A stretch of 64,000 nt of DNA from assembly GCF_014637085.1 (NCBI RefSeq), contig NZ_BMEU01000003.1, positions 1 through 64,000 on the forward strand. Direction: 5' to 3'. Shown in pieces: positions 47,611 through 56,118 of this stretch. Position 1 is the first letter of the stretch, and every line of letters begins with the position of its first letter. Origin of the DNA: Comamonas phosphati (GTDB lineage Bacteria; Pseudomonadota; Gammaproteobacteria; Burkholderiales; Burkholderiaceae_C). The position numbers and the translations under genes are program-made. Below the pieces are notes generated by a model. It worked only from the letters and a program-made list of their open reading frames with translations, had not been told where the DNA came from and made no database searches.

Positions 47611-48879
47611 CTATGCAGCAGCGGTGGCGCCGCGCTCGCGCACCCATAGGATGATGCCGCACAGCATCACCACCACCTGCGTGCCGATCAGCGCCGCAAA
47701 GCCGGCAAAGAAGCCCGCACTCACGCCGCCGTGGGCCGACAGCGCGCCGATCACCGCACCCATGATGGCCGGCATGAAGCCCGCCACCAGGCTGCCCGCG
47801 CCGTTGACCACGCCGAAGGCGCTGGCCACATGCTCGGGCCGCGCGCAGTACTGCACGGTGCTCGGGATCGCCGGGCTCATCAGGCCCCAGCAAAAGTTGG
47901 CGGCGATCAGGCAGTAGGCCGAGGCGTAGCGGTCCTGCACCTCGATGGCCAGCCACACGGCCAGCGCCACGCCTATGCTGCCGAAGATGAAGATCAGCGG
48001 CACCTGGCGGCGCGCCACGCGGTCGATGAGCACGCCGCCCACGAACACCGCCGCCACGCTGGCGTACTGCGGCAGCGAGGCCAGCCAGCCCATCTCGCGC
48101 ATCGAGAAGCCGCGCGACTGCTGCAGGTAGGCCGGCAGCCAGTTGCTGCTGCCCCACAGGTAGGACAGGAAGGCCGCCGTCAGGATGGTGATGAGCCACA
48201 GATAGCGCGTGTGCATGGCGCCGCGCACGATCTGGCCCACCTGGCCCACGGCCTGGCCCAGCGACTGGGGGCTGGGCATGCCGGTTTCCACCTTGGGCAT
48301 GCGCACAAAGGCCCAGACCAGCGGCACGCCAAGCAGCACGTTGATCAGGCCCAGCACATGGAACGAGGTCTCCCAGTTGTGGCCCACGACCAGGTAGCCG
48401 ACGAAGGGGTAGCCCACCGCCAGACCCAGGCCGGTGCCCATGTTGACCAGCGAATTGGGCTTGCCGTTCTCGCGGCTCTCGAAATGCGCCTTGATGTAGC
48501 TGCCGGCCAGCGAGAACAGCGGCCCCTCGGACACGCCCAGCAGAATGCGCGAAGCCAGCAGCAGCCCGTAGCTGCTCATGCCCGGCGACGCAAAGGTGAC
48601 CACGCCCCACAGCAGCAGCCCGCCGAACAGGCTGCGACGCACGCCGAACAGCGCGGCGCAGAACGGCGTGAGCACGAAGGAGGAAACACCGTAACCCACC
48701 ATGAAGGCCGTGGCCAGCAGGCCCTGGCGCGTCCGGTCGTCGGCCGTGAGACCGATGTGCGACAGGAAGTCGCGGTCGGTGATCAGGACCGAGATATTGA
48801 TCCGATCCACGTAGGAAATGGCGACGATCACGAACAGCGTGACCACGCCCCACCAGCGCAACGAGCGTGAGTCTTTCAT
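47611..48879 (-). CDS. MFS transporter (anion:cation symporter family)
   Basis: A 422-aa, 12-helix major-facilitator permease. N-terminal NISVLITDR and the loop FGVRRSLFGGLLLWG after helix 2-3, with central RMPKVETG, fit the ACS family that imports organic acids such as phthalate, 4-hydroxyphenylacetate or glucarate. It is last in the 13-kb minus-strand catabolic array and is probably its uptake system. Substrate is not predictable from sequence. Confidence 0.88.
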   Translation of the reverse strand: MKDSRSLRWWGVVTLFVIVAISYVDRINISVLITDRDFLSHIGLTADDRTRQGLLATAFMVGYGVSSFVLTPFCAALFGVRRSLFGGLLLWGVVTFASPGMSSYGLLLASRILLGVSEGPLFSLAGSYIKAHFESRENGKPNSLVNMGTGLGLAVGYPFVGYLVVGHNWETSFHVLGLINVLLGVPLVWAFVRMPKVETGMPSPQSLGQAVGQVGQIVRGAMHTRYLWLITILTAAFLSYLWGSSNWLPAYLQQSRGFSMREMGWLASLPQYASVAAVFVGGVLIDRVARRQVPLIFIFGSIGVALAVWLAIEVQDRYASAYCLIAANFCWGLMSPAIPSTVQYCARPEHVASAFGVVNGAGSLVAGFMPAIMGAVIGALSAHGGVSAGFFAGFAALIGTQVVVMLCGIILWVRERGATAAA

Positions 48880-48914
48880 GATGTGGGTCCGGCTAGCGTT
48901 GAAGAAATGGAAAA

Positions 48915-48941
48915 GCCGGGGCCGGCATCAGCCGGCCCGGT
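48915..48941 (-). terminator. Terminator after the second porin
   Basis: CCGGGCCGGC-like stem (left arm 48916-48926 with one extra G, right arm 48931-48940) and TTTT on the minus strand. It separates the porin from the MFS gene 36 nt later. Confidence 0.55.
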
Positions 48942-48950
48942 GGGGCAGGA

Positions 48951-50003
48951 TCAGAAGAAGTGGCGGATGCCGAATTCCAGGCCGTTGGAGTTGCCGCCCG
49001 GCGTGGTGCCGGGAGCGCTCAGGCCCTGGACGCCGATGGACTTGGCTGCCGAGCCCTTGTTCTTCAGGAAGGCGTAGGAGCCGTAGACCTGGGTGCGCTT
49101 GGAGAAGTTGTAGCCATAGCCCACGCTGATCTTGTTCCAGTCCGCATTGCTGTGGGACAGGTTGTAGTGGCCGAAGGAGGCGCGGGCCTCGCCATTGCCC
49201 ACGGGCGCGGTCACGCCCAGCTGCACCGCCGTGATCTTGGTTGCGCCGCGCTTTTCCGTGGCCCACAGCAGCATGGGCTTGGCCACGCCGAAGTCATAGG
49301 ACAGGCCCACGTTGCTGGCGGTCAGGTTGGTGTCGCTGGTCTTGCCGTAGAGCCGGCCCGTGGCCAGCGCGCCGTTGAACGCGCCCTGGCGGTAGCCCAG
49401 GCGCAGGCCGCGGTAGTCGCCCTCGCGCTTGTTGGGCGCATTGCTGGCCTGCTCGCCAAATGCCACCTGTGCCTGGCCGTAGAAGCCGCCCAGATTCTGG
49501 GGCAGGAAGTAGCTCAGCGCATTGCTGATCTGGATGGGCGCGCCGCCGGTCGAGGGAACGCCCGGAATGCCCAGCATGGTGAACGCGCCCGTGCCGCCGA
49601 CACCGTTGGTCAGGAAGGGGTCGAAGATCAGCGTGTTCAGGAAGGTGGCCGAGTCGTCGCGACCCAGGCGCACCTCGCCCCAGTTGCCCATCAGGCTCAC
49701 GGTGGAGCGGCGGTTGAAGCTCAGGCTGCCGGCAGCCTTGCCGGCGCCGCTGTCCACGTCCAGGCCGGCTTCGAGCCAGAAGCCCGCCTTCAGGCCGCCG
49801 CCCAGGTCCTCGGTGCCGCGAAAACCCAGGCGGCTGATGTTGGCGCCGCCCGTGGACAGGCCGGTCTTGGAAGCGCCCGAGCCGCCCAGGTGGGCCACGC
49901 CGACGTCGACGACGCCGAAGAGTTCGACCTTGGACTGCGCCAAGGCAGTGCCGCCGAGGCCGGCGACTGCCGCGCCGAGCACGGGGATGAGCAGTGATTT
50001 CAT
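48951..50003 (-). CDS. Gram-negative porin (betaproteobacterial type)
   Basis: Second porin of the cluster, 350 aa, with a signal peptide (MKSLLIPVLGAAVAGLGGTA, then LAQSKVELFGVVDVGVAHLG) and a C-terminal RHFF. It lies between the MFS gene and the Rieske reductase gene, 34 nt after the latter, suggesting co-expression. Outer-membrane uptake of the substrate is likely. Confidence 0.9.
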   Translation of the reverse strand: MKSLLIPVLGAAVAGLGGTALAQSKVELFGVVDVGVAHLGGSGASKTGLSTGGANISRLGFRGTEDLGGGLKAGFWLEAGLDVDSGAGKAAGSLSFNRRSTVSLMGNWGEVRLGRDDSATFLNTLIFDPFLTNGVGGTGAFTMLGIPGVPSTGGAPIQISNALSYFLPQNLGGFYGQAQVAFGEQASNAPNKREGDYRGLRLGYRQGAFNGALATGRLYGKTSDTNLTASNVGLSYDFGVAKPMLLWATEKRGATKITAVQLGVTAPVGNGEARASFGHYNLSHSNADWNKISVGYGYNFSKRTQVYGSYAFLKNKGSAAKSIGVQGLSAPGTTPGGNSNGLEFGIRHFF

Positions 50004-50037
50004 GGGGATGTCTCCTCTGTGTGGTTTTGGTACGGGA

Positions 50038-51009
50038 TCAGATGTCTAGGACCAGGGTGTCGCTCTTGCAGCCGGAAACGCAGACCATCATCACCTTGTT
50101 GCCGGCCTTTTCCTTGGGGCTCAGCACCGAGTCGCGATGGTCGGGAACGCCCTCCAGCACGCGCGTCTCGCAGGAGCCGCAGACGCCTTCGCAGCAGCTG
50201 TGGTCCACGGCTATGCCGGCTTCCAGCAAGGTGTCGAGCAGCGACTTGTCGGGCGTGATCTGGATGAAGCGGCCGCTGCGCTTGAGCTCCACCGTGTAGT
50301 TGGCGCGGGCATCGGACGATGCCTTGACCTCCACGGGCGTGAAGCGCTCGATGTGGGCGTTGGCGTGGCCGAGCTCGGCACAGCACTTCTCGAAGGCGTC
50401 GAGCATGGGCGTCGGGCCGCAGGCGTAATGGTGCAGGCCGGCATCGGGCGCGCGTTGCGCCAGCAGCGCGCGCAGATCGGGCGGGCCGCCCGCCTCGGCG
50501 TCGAAGTGCAGGTGCAGCGGCATGCCCAGGGCCTGCAGCTCGGCCAGGAAGGCCGCGCTCTTGCGCTCGCGCGCAAAGTACAGCATCTCGAACGAGTGCC
50601 CCAGGCTTTTCAGCCGGCGCGCCATGCACAGCATGGGCGTGATGCCGATGCCGCCGGCCACCAGCACCGAGTGCGTCGCGCTCTCGTCGAGCGCGAAGTG
50701 GTTGCGCGGCGCATCGATGGTGATGGGCATGCCCACGCGCAGCGATTCGTGCACGCAGCGCGAGCCGCCGCGGCTGGCGCGGTCGCGCAGCACGCCGACC
50801 ACGTAGCGGTGGCGCTCGCTGCTGTCGTTGCACAGAGAGTAGCTGCGCACCAGTCCGTTGGGCAGGTGCAGGTCGATGTGCGAGCCGGCCGTGAAAGCAG
50901 GGAATTCAGCCGGAAACTCGCCGCCGCCCGCCGGGCGCAGCTCCACGCTGATGGTGTCCTGGGCCTCGAAGCGCAGCGTGTGCACAAAGGCCTGCAAGGT
51001 GTTGCTCAT
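50038..51009 (-). CDS. Rieske oxygenase reductase (PDR/VanB type)
   Basis: Class IA phthalate-dioxygenase-reductase-like electron donor. The start at 51009 (MSNTLQAFVHTLRFEAQ) gives 323 aa: flavin-binding barrel with RSYS (residues 55-58), NAD-binding domain with GGIGITPML (119-127) and a C-terminal plant-type [2Fe-2S] ferredoxin (CCEGVCGSCE and a distal Cys, about 277-315). It overlaps the stop of the Rieske subunit gene (ATGA), so it is its dedicated partner. Confidence 0.93.
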   Translation of the reverse strand: MSNTLQAFVHTLRFEAQDTISVELRPAGGGEFPAEFPAFTAGSHIDLHLPNGLVRSYSLCNDSSERHRYVVGVLRDRASRGGSRCVHESLRVGMPITIDAPRNHFALDESATHSVLVAGGIGITPMLCMARRLKSLGHSFEMLYFARERKSAAFLAELQALGMPLHLHFDAEAGGPPDLRALLAQRAPDAGLHHYACGPTPMLDAFEKCCAELGHANAHIERFTPVEVKASSDARANYTVELKRSGRFIQITPDKSLLDTLLEAGIAVDHSCCEGVCGSCETRVLEGVPDHRDSVLSPKEKAGNKVMMVCVSGCKSDTLVLDI

Positions 51010-52031
51010 GATGCGATGCCTTCGTCGACCTGCTCCTGGGCCAGGCGGCGCAGGTGGCGGCGCAGGCGCACCAGGCCGATGTCGTGCTGGTAGAGGTTCT
51101 CGCGCGCGTTGGCGTCGAGTTCCATCTGTTCCATCATGATGCGGTCCTGCTCCAGCACGGCCCAGTGGCGTGCCTCCAGGCGGTTGCGGTACAGGAAGCG
51201 CCAGGTGTCGCGCATCCAGCCGTCCACCTTGCGGCAGCGCCAGAAGAACACGGAGCACAGGTCGGCGCTGATGGGCGTGACGCAGGCGACGATGGCGAAG
51301 TTGCCGCCGGGGCCGCCGGTCTTGGGATAGGGAATCTCCAGGCGCATCCAGTGCACGCCCGTGTCGCCGAACTCGGTCCAGTCGAAGTTCACGCCGCGCT
51401 GGCCGACCTTCTCGAACACGAAGCCGTCATCGGTGTCGCGCACCTGGAAGGTGGCCTTGCTGTCGCCTTCGGCCATGGAGTGCGACTGCTTGTGCAGAAA
51501 GGTGCCGTGCATGGGGTCCATGACGTTGTCCAGCGCGTAGCGGTAGTCGCTGCGCCACTCGGCATAGCACAGGAAGTTCGAGTACGCGGGCGAGGTCAGC
51601 TCCTCGGGCAGGGTGAAGGCCGGCGGCTCGTCCACATGCTGGTCGCTGTTGTAGAGGAAGATGGCGCCATGGGCCTCGTGCACATGGAAGTCCAGCGCGG
51701 CGCGCGAGCCTTCGAGCTTGCAGCCGGGGCTGCCCGGCACCTTGGTCACGGTGCCGTCGCAGCGCACTTCCACGCCGTGGTAGGGGCAGGCCAGGCGGTC
51801 GCCCAGGATCACGCCCTGGGACAGCGGCGCGCCGCGGTGCGGGCAGTGGTCTTCCAGCGCATGGACCTGGCCGGCGGCGTCGCGCCACAGCGCGATCTTG
51901 CGGCCGAAGCGGCGCAGCGAGATGGGCTGGGTCTTCACGAATTCCGAGGGGCAGACCGCGTACCAGAGGTTCTTCAGGCCGTTGTTGAGCAGACGGTCCA
52001 CCGGATCGATGGTGATGGTTTGTACGTTCAT
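51006..52031 (-). CDS. Rieske non-haem iron oxygenase, alpha subunit
   Basis: Terminal oxygenase subunit, 341 aa. The Rieske cluster is in CPHRG (Cys63, His65) and CPYHG (Cys82, His85). The mononuclear iron site is NVMDPMHGTFLH (His175, His180; bridging Asp172). The protein resembles the phthalate/vanillate demethylase-type alpha subunits that work without a separate ferredoxin. Carboxylated aromatic substrates are typical of that group. Downstream lies the reductase, upstream a 73-aa gene 25 nt away. Confidence 0.93.
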   Translation of the reverse strand: MNVQTITIDPVDRLLNNGLKNLWYAVCPSEFVKTQPISLRRFGRKIALWRDAAGQVHALEDHCPHRGAPLSQGVILGDRLACPYHGVEVRCDGTVTKVPGSPGCKLEGSRAALDFHVHEAHGAIFLYNSDQHVDEPPAFTLPEELTSPAYSNFLCYAEWRSDYRYALDNVMDPMHGTFLHKQSHSMAEGDSKATFQVRDTDDGFVFEKVGQRGVNFDWTEFGDTGVHWMRLEIPYPKTGGPGGNFAIVACVTPISADLCSVFFWRCRKVDGWMRDTWRFLYRNRLEARHWAVLEQDRIMMEQMELDANARENLYQHDIGLVRLRRHLRRLAQEQVDEGIAS

Positions 52032-52056
52032 GGGGCGCTCCTGTCTTGCTCGCGGT

Positions 52057-52278
52057 TCACTTTCCCAGGCGCGCCATCAGCGCCTGGAAGCTCTGTTCGG
52101 TCCAGGCCTCGCCGTTCTCGCCGGAGGGGCCGCTGCGGTTGATATAGGTCACCAGCTCGGGCAGCGTCTGCACGCCTTCGCCGAAGGCGCGTTCGATGGC
52201 ATCGCCCAGCAGGTCTTCGAGCAGCGTGCCGGGGCGCTGGCGTGCCTGGTGGGGTTCGAGGTATCGATCTACAGCCAT
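52057..52278 (-). CDS. Small helical (recombinase-like HTH) accessory protein
   Basis: A 73-aa protein starting MAVDRYLEPHQARQRPGTLL (RBS GGAGAGAA before the ATG) and ending MARLGK. The sequence suggests two to three helices (LEDLLGDAIERAFGEGV, TEQSFQALMARL). Similar tiny proteins are annotated as recombinase-like helix-turn-helix proteins beside Rieske oxygenases. Whether it binds DNA or is a subunit of the oxygenase is unknown. Confidence 0.7.
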   Translation of the reverse strand: MAVDRYLEPHQARQRPGTLLEDLLGDAIERAFGEGVQTLPELVTYINRSGPSGENGEAWTEQSFQALMARLGK

Positions 52279-52363
52279 GGTTCTCTCCTTCGAAACTGTC
52301 TTGAATCGTGGTTTGGTTTCATCGCCCAGAGCGCTGCGCGTGCAACTGGCGCAGCCCGGCCCC

Positions 52364-52443
52364 GGGGACACCGGGGAAGGGCCGCACCGCACCGAGGGTG
52401 TCGTCCCCCTTGCAGGGGGAAGGCGCGAAGCGACTCAGGGGGT
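52364..52443 (-). repeat. Stop-codon-associated palindromic repeat, copy 11
   Basis: GGACACCGGGGAAGGGCCGCACC... to GCGACTCAGGGGG, ending 8 nt from the Bug stop. It separates the Bug gene from the 73-aa gene. Confidence 0.82.
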
Positions 52444-52451
52444 TGCTCATA

Positions 52452-53429
52452 TCAATCGGCCTGGATGCCGAGATCTTTGATGAGCTTGCCGAAGCGGTTG
52501 TAATCGGCGGCGTTGGTCTTGGCCAGACGCGCCGGTTCGCCACCCGCGGGCAAGGCGCCGAAGGTGGCCATCTTGGAAACCACATCCGGCATCTTCAGAA
52601 TGTCATTGAGCTGGGTGTTCAGCAGCTTCACGGTCTCGGGCGACATGCCCTTGGGACCGAACAGGCCCTGCCAGGCCGACACCTCCACGTCCTTGACGCC
52701 CAGCTCGGCCAGCGTCGGCACATTGGGCGCCAGCGTGCTGCGCTGGGCATCGGCCACGGCCAGCACATTGACCTTGGTGCCCGAGTAAGGCGCGATGGGC
52801 CCCCAGGTCATGAAGGTCGTGGGCACATGGCCGCCGATCAGGTCGTTGACGGCCGGCGCCACGCCCTTGTAGGGGATGTGGCCGAGCTTGGTGCCCGCAG
52901 ACTTGTTGAACATCTCGCCCAGGATGTGCATGGGCGAGCCGCTGCCGGGGCTGGCATAGGTCAGGCCGTCGCGCTTGCCCTGGCTCACCAGGGTCTTGAG
53001 GTCCTTGATGCCCGAGCCCTGGCTGGTGGCCACGAACATGGGCTGCACGCTGGTCTGCACGATGGGCACAAAGCCATTGAGCACGTCGTAGCTCGAGCCC
53101 GAGGCGGTCTTGAGCACGAACTGCGCGATGGCGAAGGTATTGGGCGCCAGCAGCAGCGTATAGCCGTCGGGCGCGGCCTTGGCCACATGCACGGTACCTA
53201 TGGTGCCGCTGGCACCGGGCCGGTTGTCCACCATCACGGGCTGGCCCAGGCGCTGGGACAGTTTCTCGGCATACAGGCGCGCCATGGCATCGGTATCGCC
53301 GCCAGCCGGATAGGCCACGACGATGGTGATGGGCTTGCTCGGATAGGCTTGCGCCAGCGCGGAACCGGACATCTGGGCTGCAGCCAGCAATGCAGCAGCG
53401 ATAACTACCTGGCGACGAATGTTTTTCAT
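52452..53429 (-). CDS. Bug-family tripartite tricarboxylate receptor
   Basis: Periplasmic binding protein, second of three in the window. The start at 53429 (MKNIRRQVVIAAALL) gives 325 aa with a signal peptide cleaved after ALA. Motifs are ITIVVAYPAGGDTDAMARL, VMVDNRPGASGTIGTV and LGHIPYKGVAPAVNDLIGGH. It sits between the VOC and Rieske genes without TctAB partners. It is clearly a paralogue of the 40.9-kb Bug protein (GGDTDA, APNVPTLAELG). Confidence 0.9.
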   Translation of the reverse strand: MKNIRRQVVIAAALLAAAQMSGSALAQAYPSKPITIVVAYPAGGDTDAMARLYAEKLSQRLGQPVMVDNRPGASGTIGTVHVAKAAPDGYTLLLAPNTFAIAQFVLKTASGSSYDVLNGFVPIVQTSVQPMFVATSQGSGIKDLKTLVSQGKRDGLTYASPGSGSPMHILGEMFNKSAGTKLGHIPYKGVAPAVNDLIGGHVPTTFMTWGPIAPYSGTKVNVLAVADAQRSTLAPNVPTLAELGVKDVEVSAWQGLFGPKGMSPETVKLLNTQLNDILKMPDVVSKMATFGALPAGGEPARLAKTNAADYNRFGKLIKDLGIQAD

Positions 53430-53497
53430 GGAATAGCCCGTGGGTTGTGGAATCGTTGTGGGTGAAAGCACCGGCCAGCCAGTGCTTTCAATGTCTC

Positions 53498-54460
53498 TCA
53501 ATGTTTTTTATCCGTCAGGAACTTGCCGTCGGCGGCGCCCACGCCCTTCTGGCGCCGCGTGTTGCCGTCCAGGCCGCCGTCGATGGCCCATTCGGCGAAC
53601 ACCGTCGGGCCGGGCTCGAACTCGCGCGGTTGCCAATCGCCGGTCAGTTGGTCTTCGTCGGCGTAGTACTCGACCAGCGCGCCGGCCGGGTTCTTGAAGT
53701 ACCAGAAGTAGGCTGAGGAAACCGGGTGGCGGCCCGGGCCCAGCTGGGTGTCCCAGCCGCAGCGCGAGATGTGCATGCCGCCGCCGAAGACCTCGTGGAT
53801 GTCGCGCACCGTGAAGGCCACGTGGTTGAGGCCGGCGTGCTTGTCGGGGCGCTGCAGCAGGAAGATGTCGTGGTGGCCGCCGTCGGGCGCGGTGCGCAGG
53901 AAGGCGCCGCGCTCGGGGTAGCGGTCCGAGGCCGCGAAGCCGAAGTTCTCGACATAGAAGCGCTCGCAGGCCTGCACGTCCTTGACGAAGAACACCACAT
54001 GGCCGACCTCGATGGGCTGGGCGCGCTCGTAGGCCGGGCTGGCCTGGTTGATGCGGCCCTTGCGGTCCCAGGTGTTGTACTCGGCGCTGTGCATCTGCAC
54101 TTCGCGCTTTTGCGTGACCTGCAGGCGCACGGCCAGGCCGTTGGGGTCGGTGCAGCCGATGCGGCCGCCCTGCTTCACGAAGCCCGGCAGCGGTGCGATG
54201 CGGCCTGCGTAGAGCGCGAGGTCGGCCTCGCTCTCCACGCCCCAGACCACTTCGCGCAGCGTGGGGCCGGCTTCGATGGCGGGCGGCAGGTCGGGGTGGT
54301 TGGTGGCGGCCACGATCACGCGGCAGCCGTTCAGCGTTTCGAACACCAGCCGGTCGGCCTGCTCTTCGGCCAGGCTCAGGCCCCAGTCGAGGAAGAACCG
54401 GCGGCAGGCCGCCAGGTCGTCGGCGCCGTAGCTGATTTCGTCAATGCCCAGTACGCTCAT
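53498..54460 (-). CDS. Two-domain VOC protein, probable extradiol dioxygenase
   Basis: A 320-aa protein with two VOC modules (about residues 3-120 and 150-275). The C-terminal module has the metal triad of extradiol dioxygenases: His154 (EVGHVVFFVKD), His213 (LNHVAFTVRD) and Glu264 (ALVEYYADEDQL). The catalytic context His-His-Glu fits Fe(II) ring cleavage of a catechol-like intermediate, placing it after the Rieske step. Glyoxalase-type isomerisation is an alternative. Confidence 0.82.
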   Translation of the reverse strand: MSVLGIDEISYGADDLAACRRFFLDWGLSLAEEQADRLVFETLNGCRVIVAATNHPDLPPAIEAGPTLREVVWGVESEADLALYAGRIAPLPGFVKQGGRIGCTDPNGLAVRLQVTQKREVQMHSAEYNTWDRKGRINQASPAYERAQPIEVGHVVFFVKDVQACERFYVENFGFAASDRYPERGAFLRTAPDGGHHDIFLLQRPDKHAGLNHVAFTVRDIHEVFGGGMHISRCGWDTQLGPGRHPVSSAYFWYFKNPAGALVEYYADEDQLTGDWQPREFEPGPTVFAEWAIDGGLDGNTRRQKGVGAADGKFLTDKKH

Positions 54461-54535
54461 AAAAAAATCCTTTCTTTACCCCATCACGCGCCATGCGCTG
54501 CCCACATCGCCTGCAACCGGCGCGGCCCATCGGCG

Positions 54536-54626
54536 GACGCCGAGCAAGGGCCGCCCCGCAGCGAAGGTGTCGTCCCCCTCCCGCGCAGCGAGAGGGGGGG
54601 GAAGGCGCGAAGCGACTCAGGGGGGG
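54536..54626 (-). repeat. Stop-codon-associated palindromic repeat, copy 12
   Basis: GGACGCCGAGCAAGGGCCGCC...GCGACTCAGGGGGGG, ending 5 nt from the aldehyde dehydrogenase stop. It contains the CCCCCTCCCGCGCAGCGAG-type stem. Confidence 0.85.
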
Positions 54627-54631
54627 TCATC

Positions 54632-56107
54632 TCAATTTGCCCAGGCCAGAGGGGATTCGTTGAGGCCCCAGTACAGGCTCTTTTGCTCCATGTACTGCTG
54701 TATGCCCATGCGGCCTTTCTCGCGGCCCAGGCCGCTGTCGCGCCAGCCGCCGAACGGCGTGGAGATCGAGAACTGCTTGTAGGTGTTGATCCAGACCGTG
54801 CCGGCCTGCACCGCGCGGCCGATGCGCCAGGCGCTTTTGTAGTCGCGCGTCCAGATGCCGGCGGCCAGCGCGTAGACGCTGTCGTTGGCCTGGGCCAGCA
54901 GATCGTCCTCGCTGTCGAAGGGCATGGCCACGAGCACGGGGCCAAAGATCTCCTGCTGGCAGATCTGGTCGTCGTTCTTCACGCCGTCGAGAATGGTCGG
55001 GCGGTAGTAGTAGCCGCGCTCGTACAGCGCGCCTTCGGGGCGGTGGCCGCCGGTGAGCAGCTTGCCGCCTTCGGACAGGCCCAGGGCCACATAGCTCTCG
55101 ATGGATTCGCGGTGCTTGGCGGTGATCAGCGGGCCCATCTGGGTGTTTTCGTCGGCCGGATCGCCCACGTTCAGCGCGGCGGCCTTGGCCGTCAGGCGCT
55201 GCATGAATTCGGCGTAGAGATTGCGCGCCACGAACAGGCGCGAGCCGGCGATGCAGGATTCGCCCGAGGAGCTGAAGATGCCGTAGAGCACGCCGTTGAC
55301 GGCGTGGTCGAGGTCGGCATCGGCCAGCACCATGGTGGCCGACTTGCCGCCCAGCTCCAGCGAGACCGGCATCATCTTGTCGGCCGCAATGCGCGCAATG
55401 TGCTTGCCGGTGGTAGTGCCGCCGGTGAACGACACGCGCTTGACCAGCGGGTGCTTGGTGATGGCATCGCCGATCACCGAGCCGCGGCCGGGCAGCACGC
55501 TGACCATACCCTTGGGCACACCGGCCTCTTCGCAGATCCGGGCCAGCTCCAGTGCCAGCAGCGGCGTGGCTTCGGCGGGCTTGACGACCACGGCGTTGCC
55601 GGCGGCCAGCGCCGGGGCCAGCTTCTGCGCTTCGCTGGCGATGGGCGAGTTCCACGGCGTGATGGCCGCGACCACGCCCATGGGCTCGTAGACGCTCATG
55701 GTCATGAAGTCGCCGCGCGAAGGCGTGATGGCCTCTTCCATGGTTTCGCAGGCCGCCGCGAAATACTGGAAGGTAGCAGCGGCGCTGGCCACCAGGGCAC
55801 GCGTTTCCTTGATGGGCTTGCCGTTGTCCAGGCGCTGCAGCTGGGCCAGCGGCTCGGCGCGCTCGCGGATGATCTGGGCGATGCGGTAGAGCACGGCGGC
55901 GCGCTCATGCGGCTTCTTCTGGGCCCAGCCGCTGGTGCGGAAAGCGTGGTCGGCCTTCTGGATGGCATCGTGAACATCGGCCAGGCTGGGCGCGCGCAGG
56001 CGGCCCACCACTTCACCCGTGGCAGGGTAGAGCGTGGCGGATTCGTCGCCGCCGCCCAGGCGCCATTCGCCGGCGATGTTGATGGGGAGCAGTTCTAGCT
56101 TGGACAT
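54632..56107 (-). CDS. NAD(P)-dependent aldehyde dehydrogenase
   Basis: Oxidises an aldehyde to the acid. 491 aa with the complete catalytic set: Asn153 (PWNSP), Glu251 (SLELGGKS) and Cys285 (SGESCIAGS), and the Rossmann motif FTGGTTTGKHIA. It follows the thiamine-diphosphate gene by 11 nt, and this order suggests it oxidises the aldehyde released by the decarboxylase. Confidence 0.94.
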   Translation of the reverse strand: MSKLELLPINIAGEWRLGGGDESATLYPATGEVVGRLRAPSLADVHDAIQKADHAFRTSGWAQKKPHERAAVLYRIAQIIRERAEPLAQLQRLDNGKPIKETRALVASAAATFQYFAAACETMEEAITPSRGDFMTMSVYEPMGVVAAITPWNSPIASEAQKLAPALAAGNAVVVKPAEATPLLALELARICEEAGVPKGMVSVLPGRGSVIGDAITKHPLVKRVSFTGGTTTGKHIARIAADKMMPVSLELGGKSATMVLADADLDHAVNGVLYGIFSSSGESCIAGSRLFVARNLYAEFMQRLTAKAAALNVGDPADENTQMGPLITAKHRESIESYVALGLSEGGKLLTGGHRPEGALYERGYYYRPTILDGVKNDDQICQQEIFGPVLVAMPFDSEDDLLAQANDSVYALAAGIWTRDYKSAWRIGRAVQAGTVWINTYKQFSISTPFGGWRDSGLGREKGRMGIQQYMEQKSLYWGLNESPLAWAN

Positions 56108-56118
56108 GGCGGAGCTCC

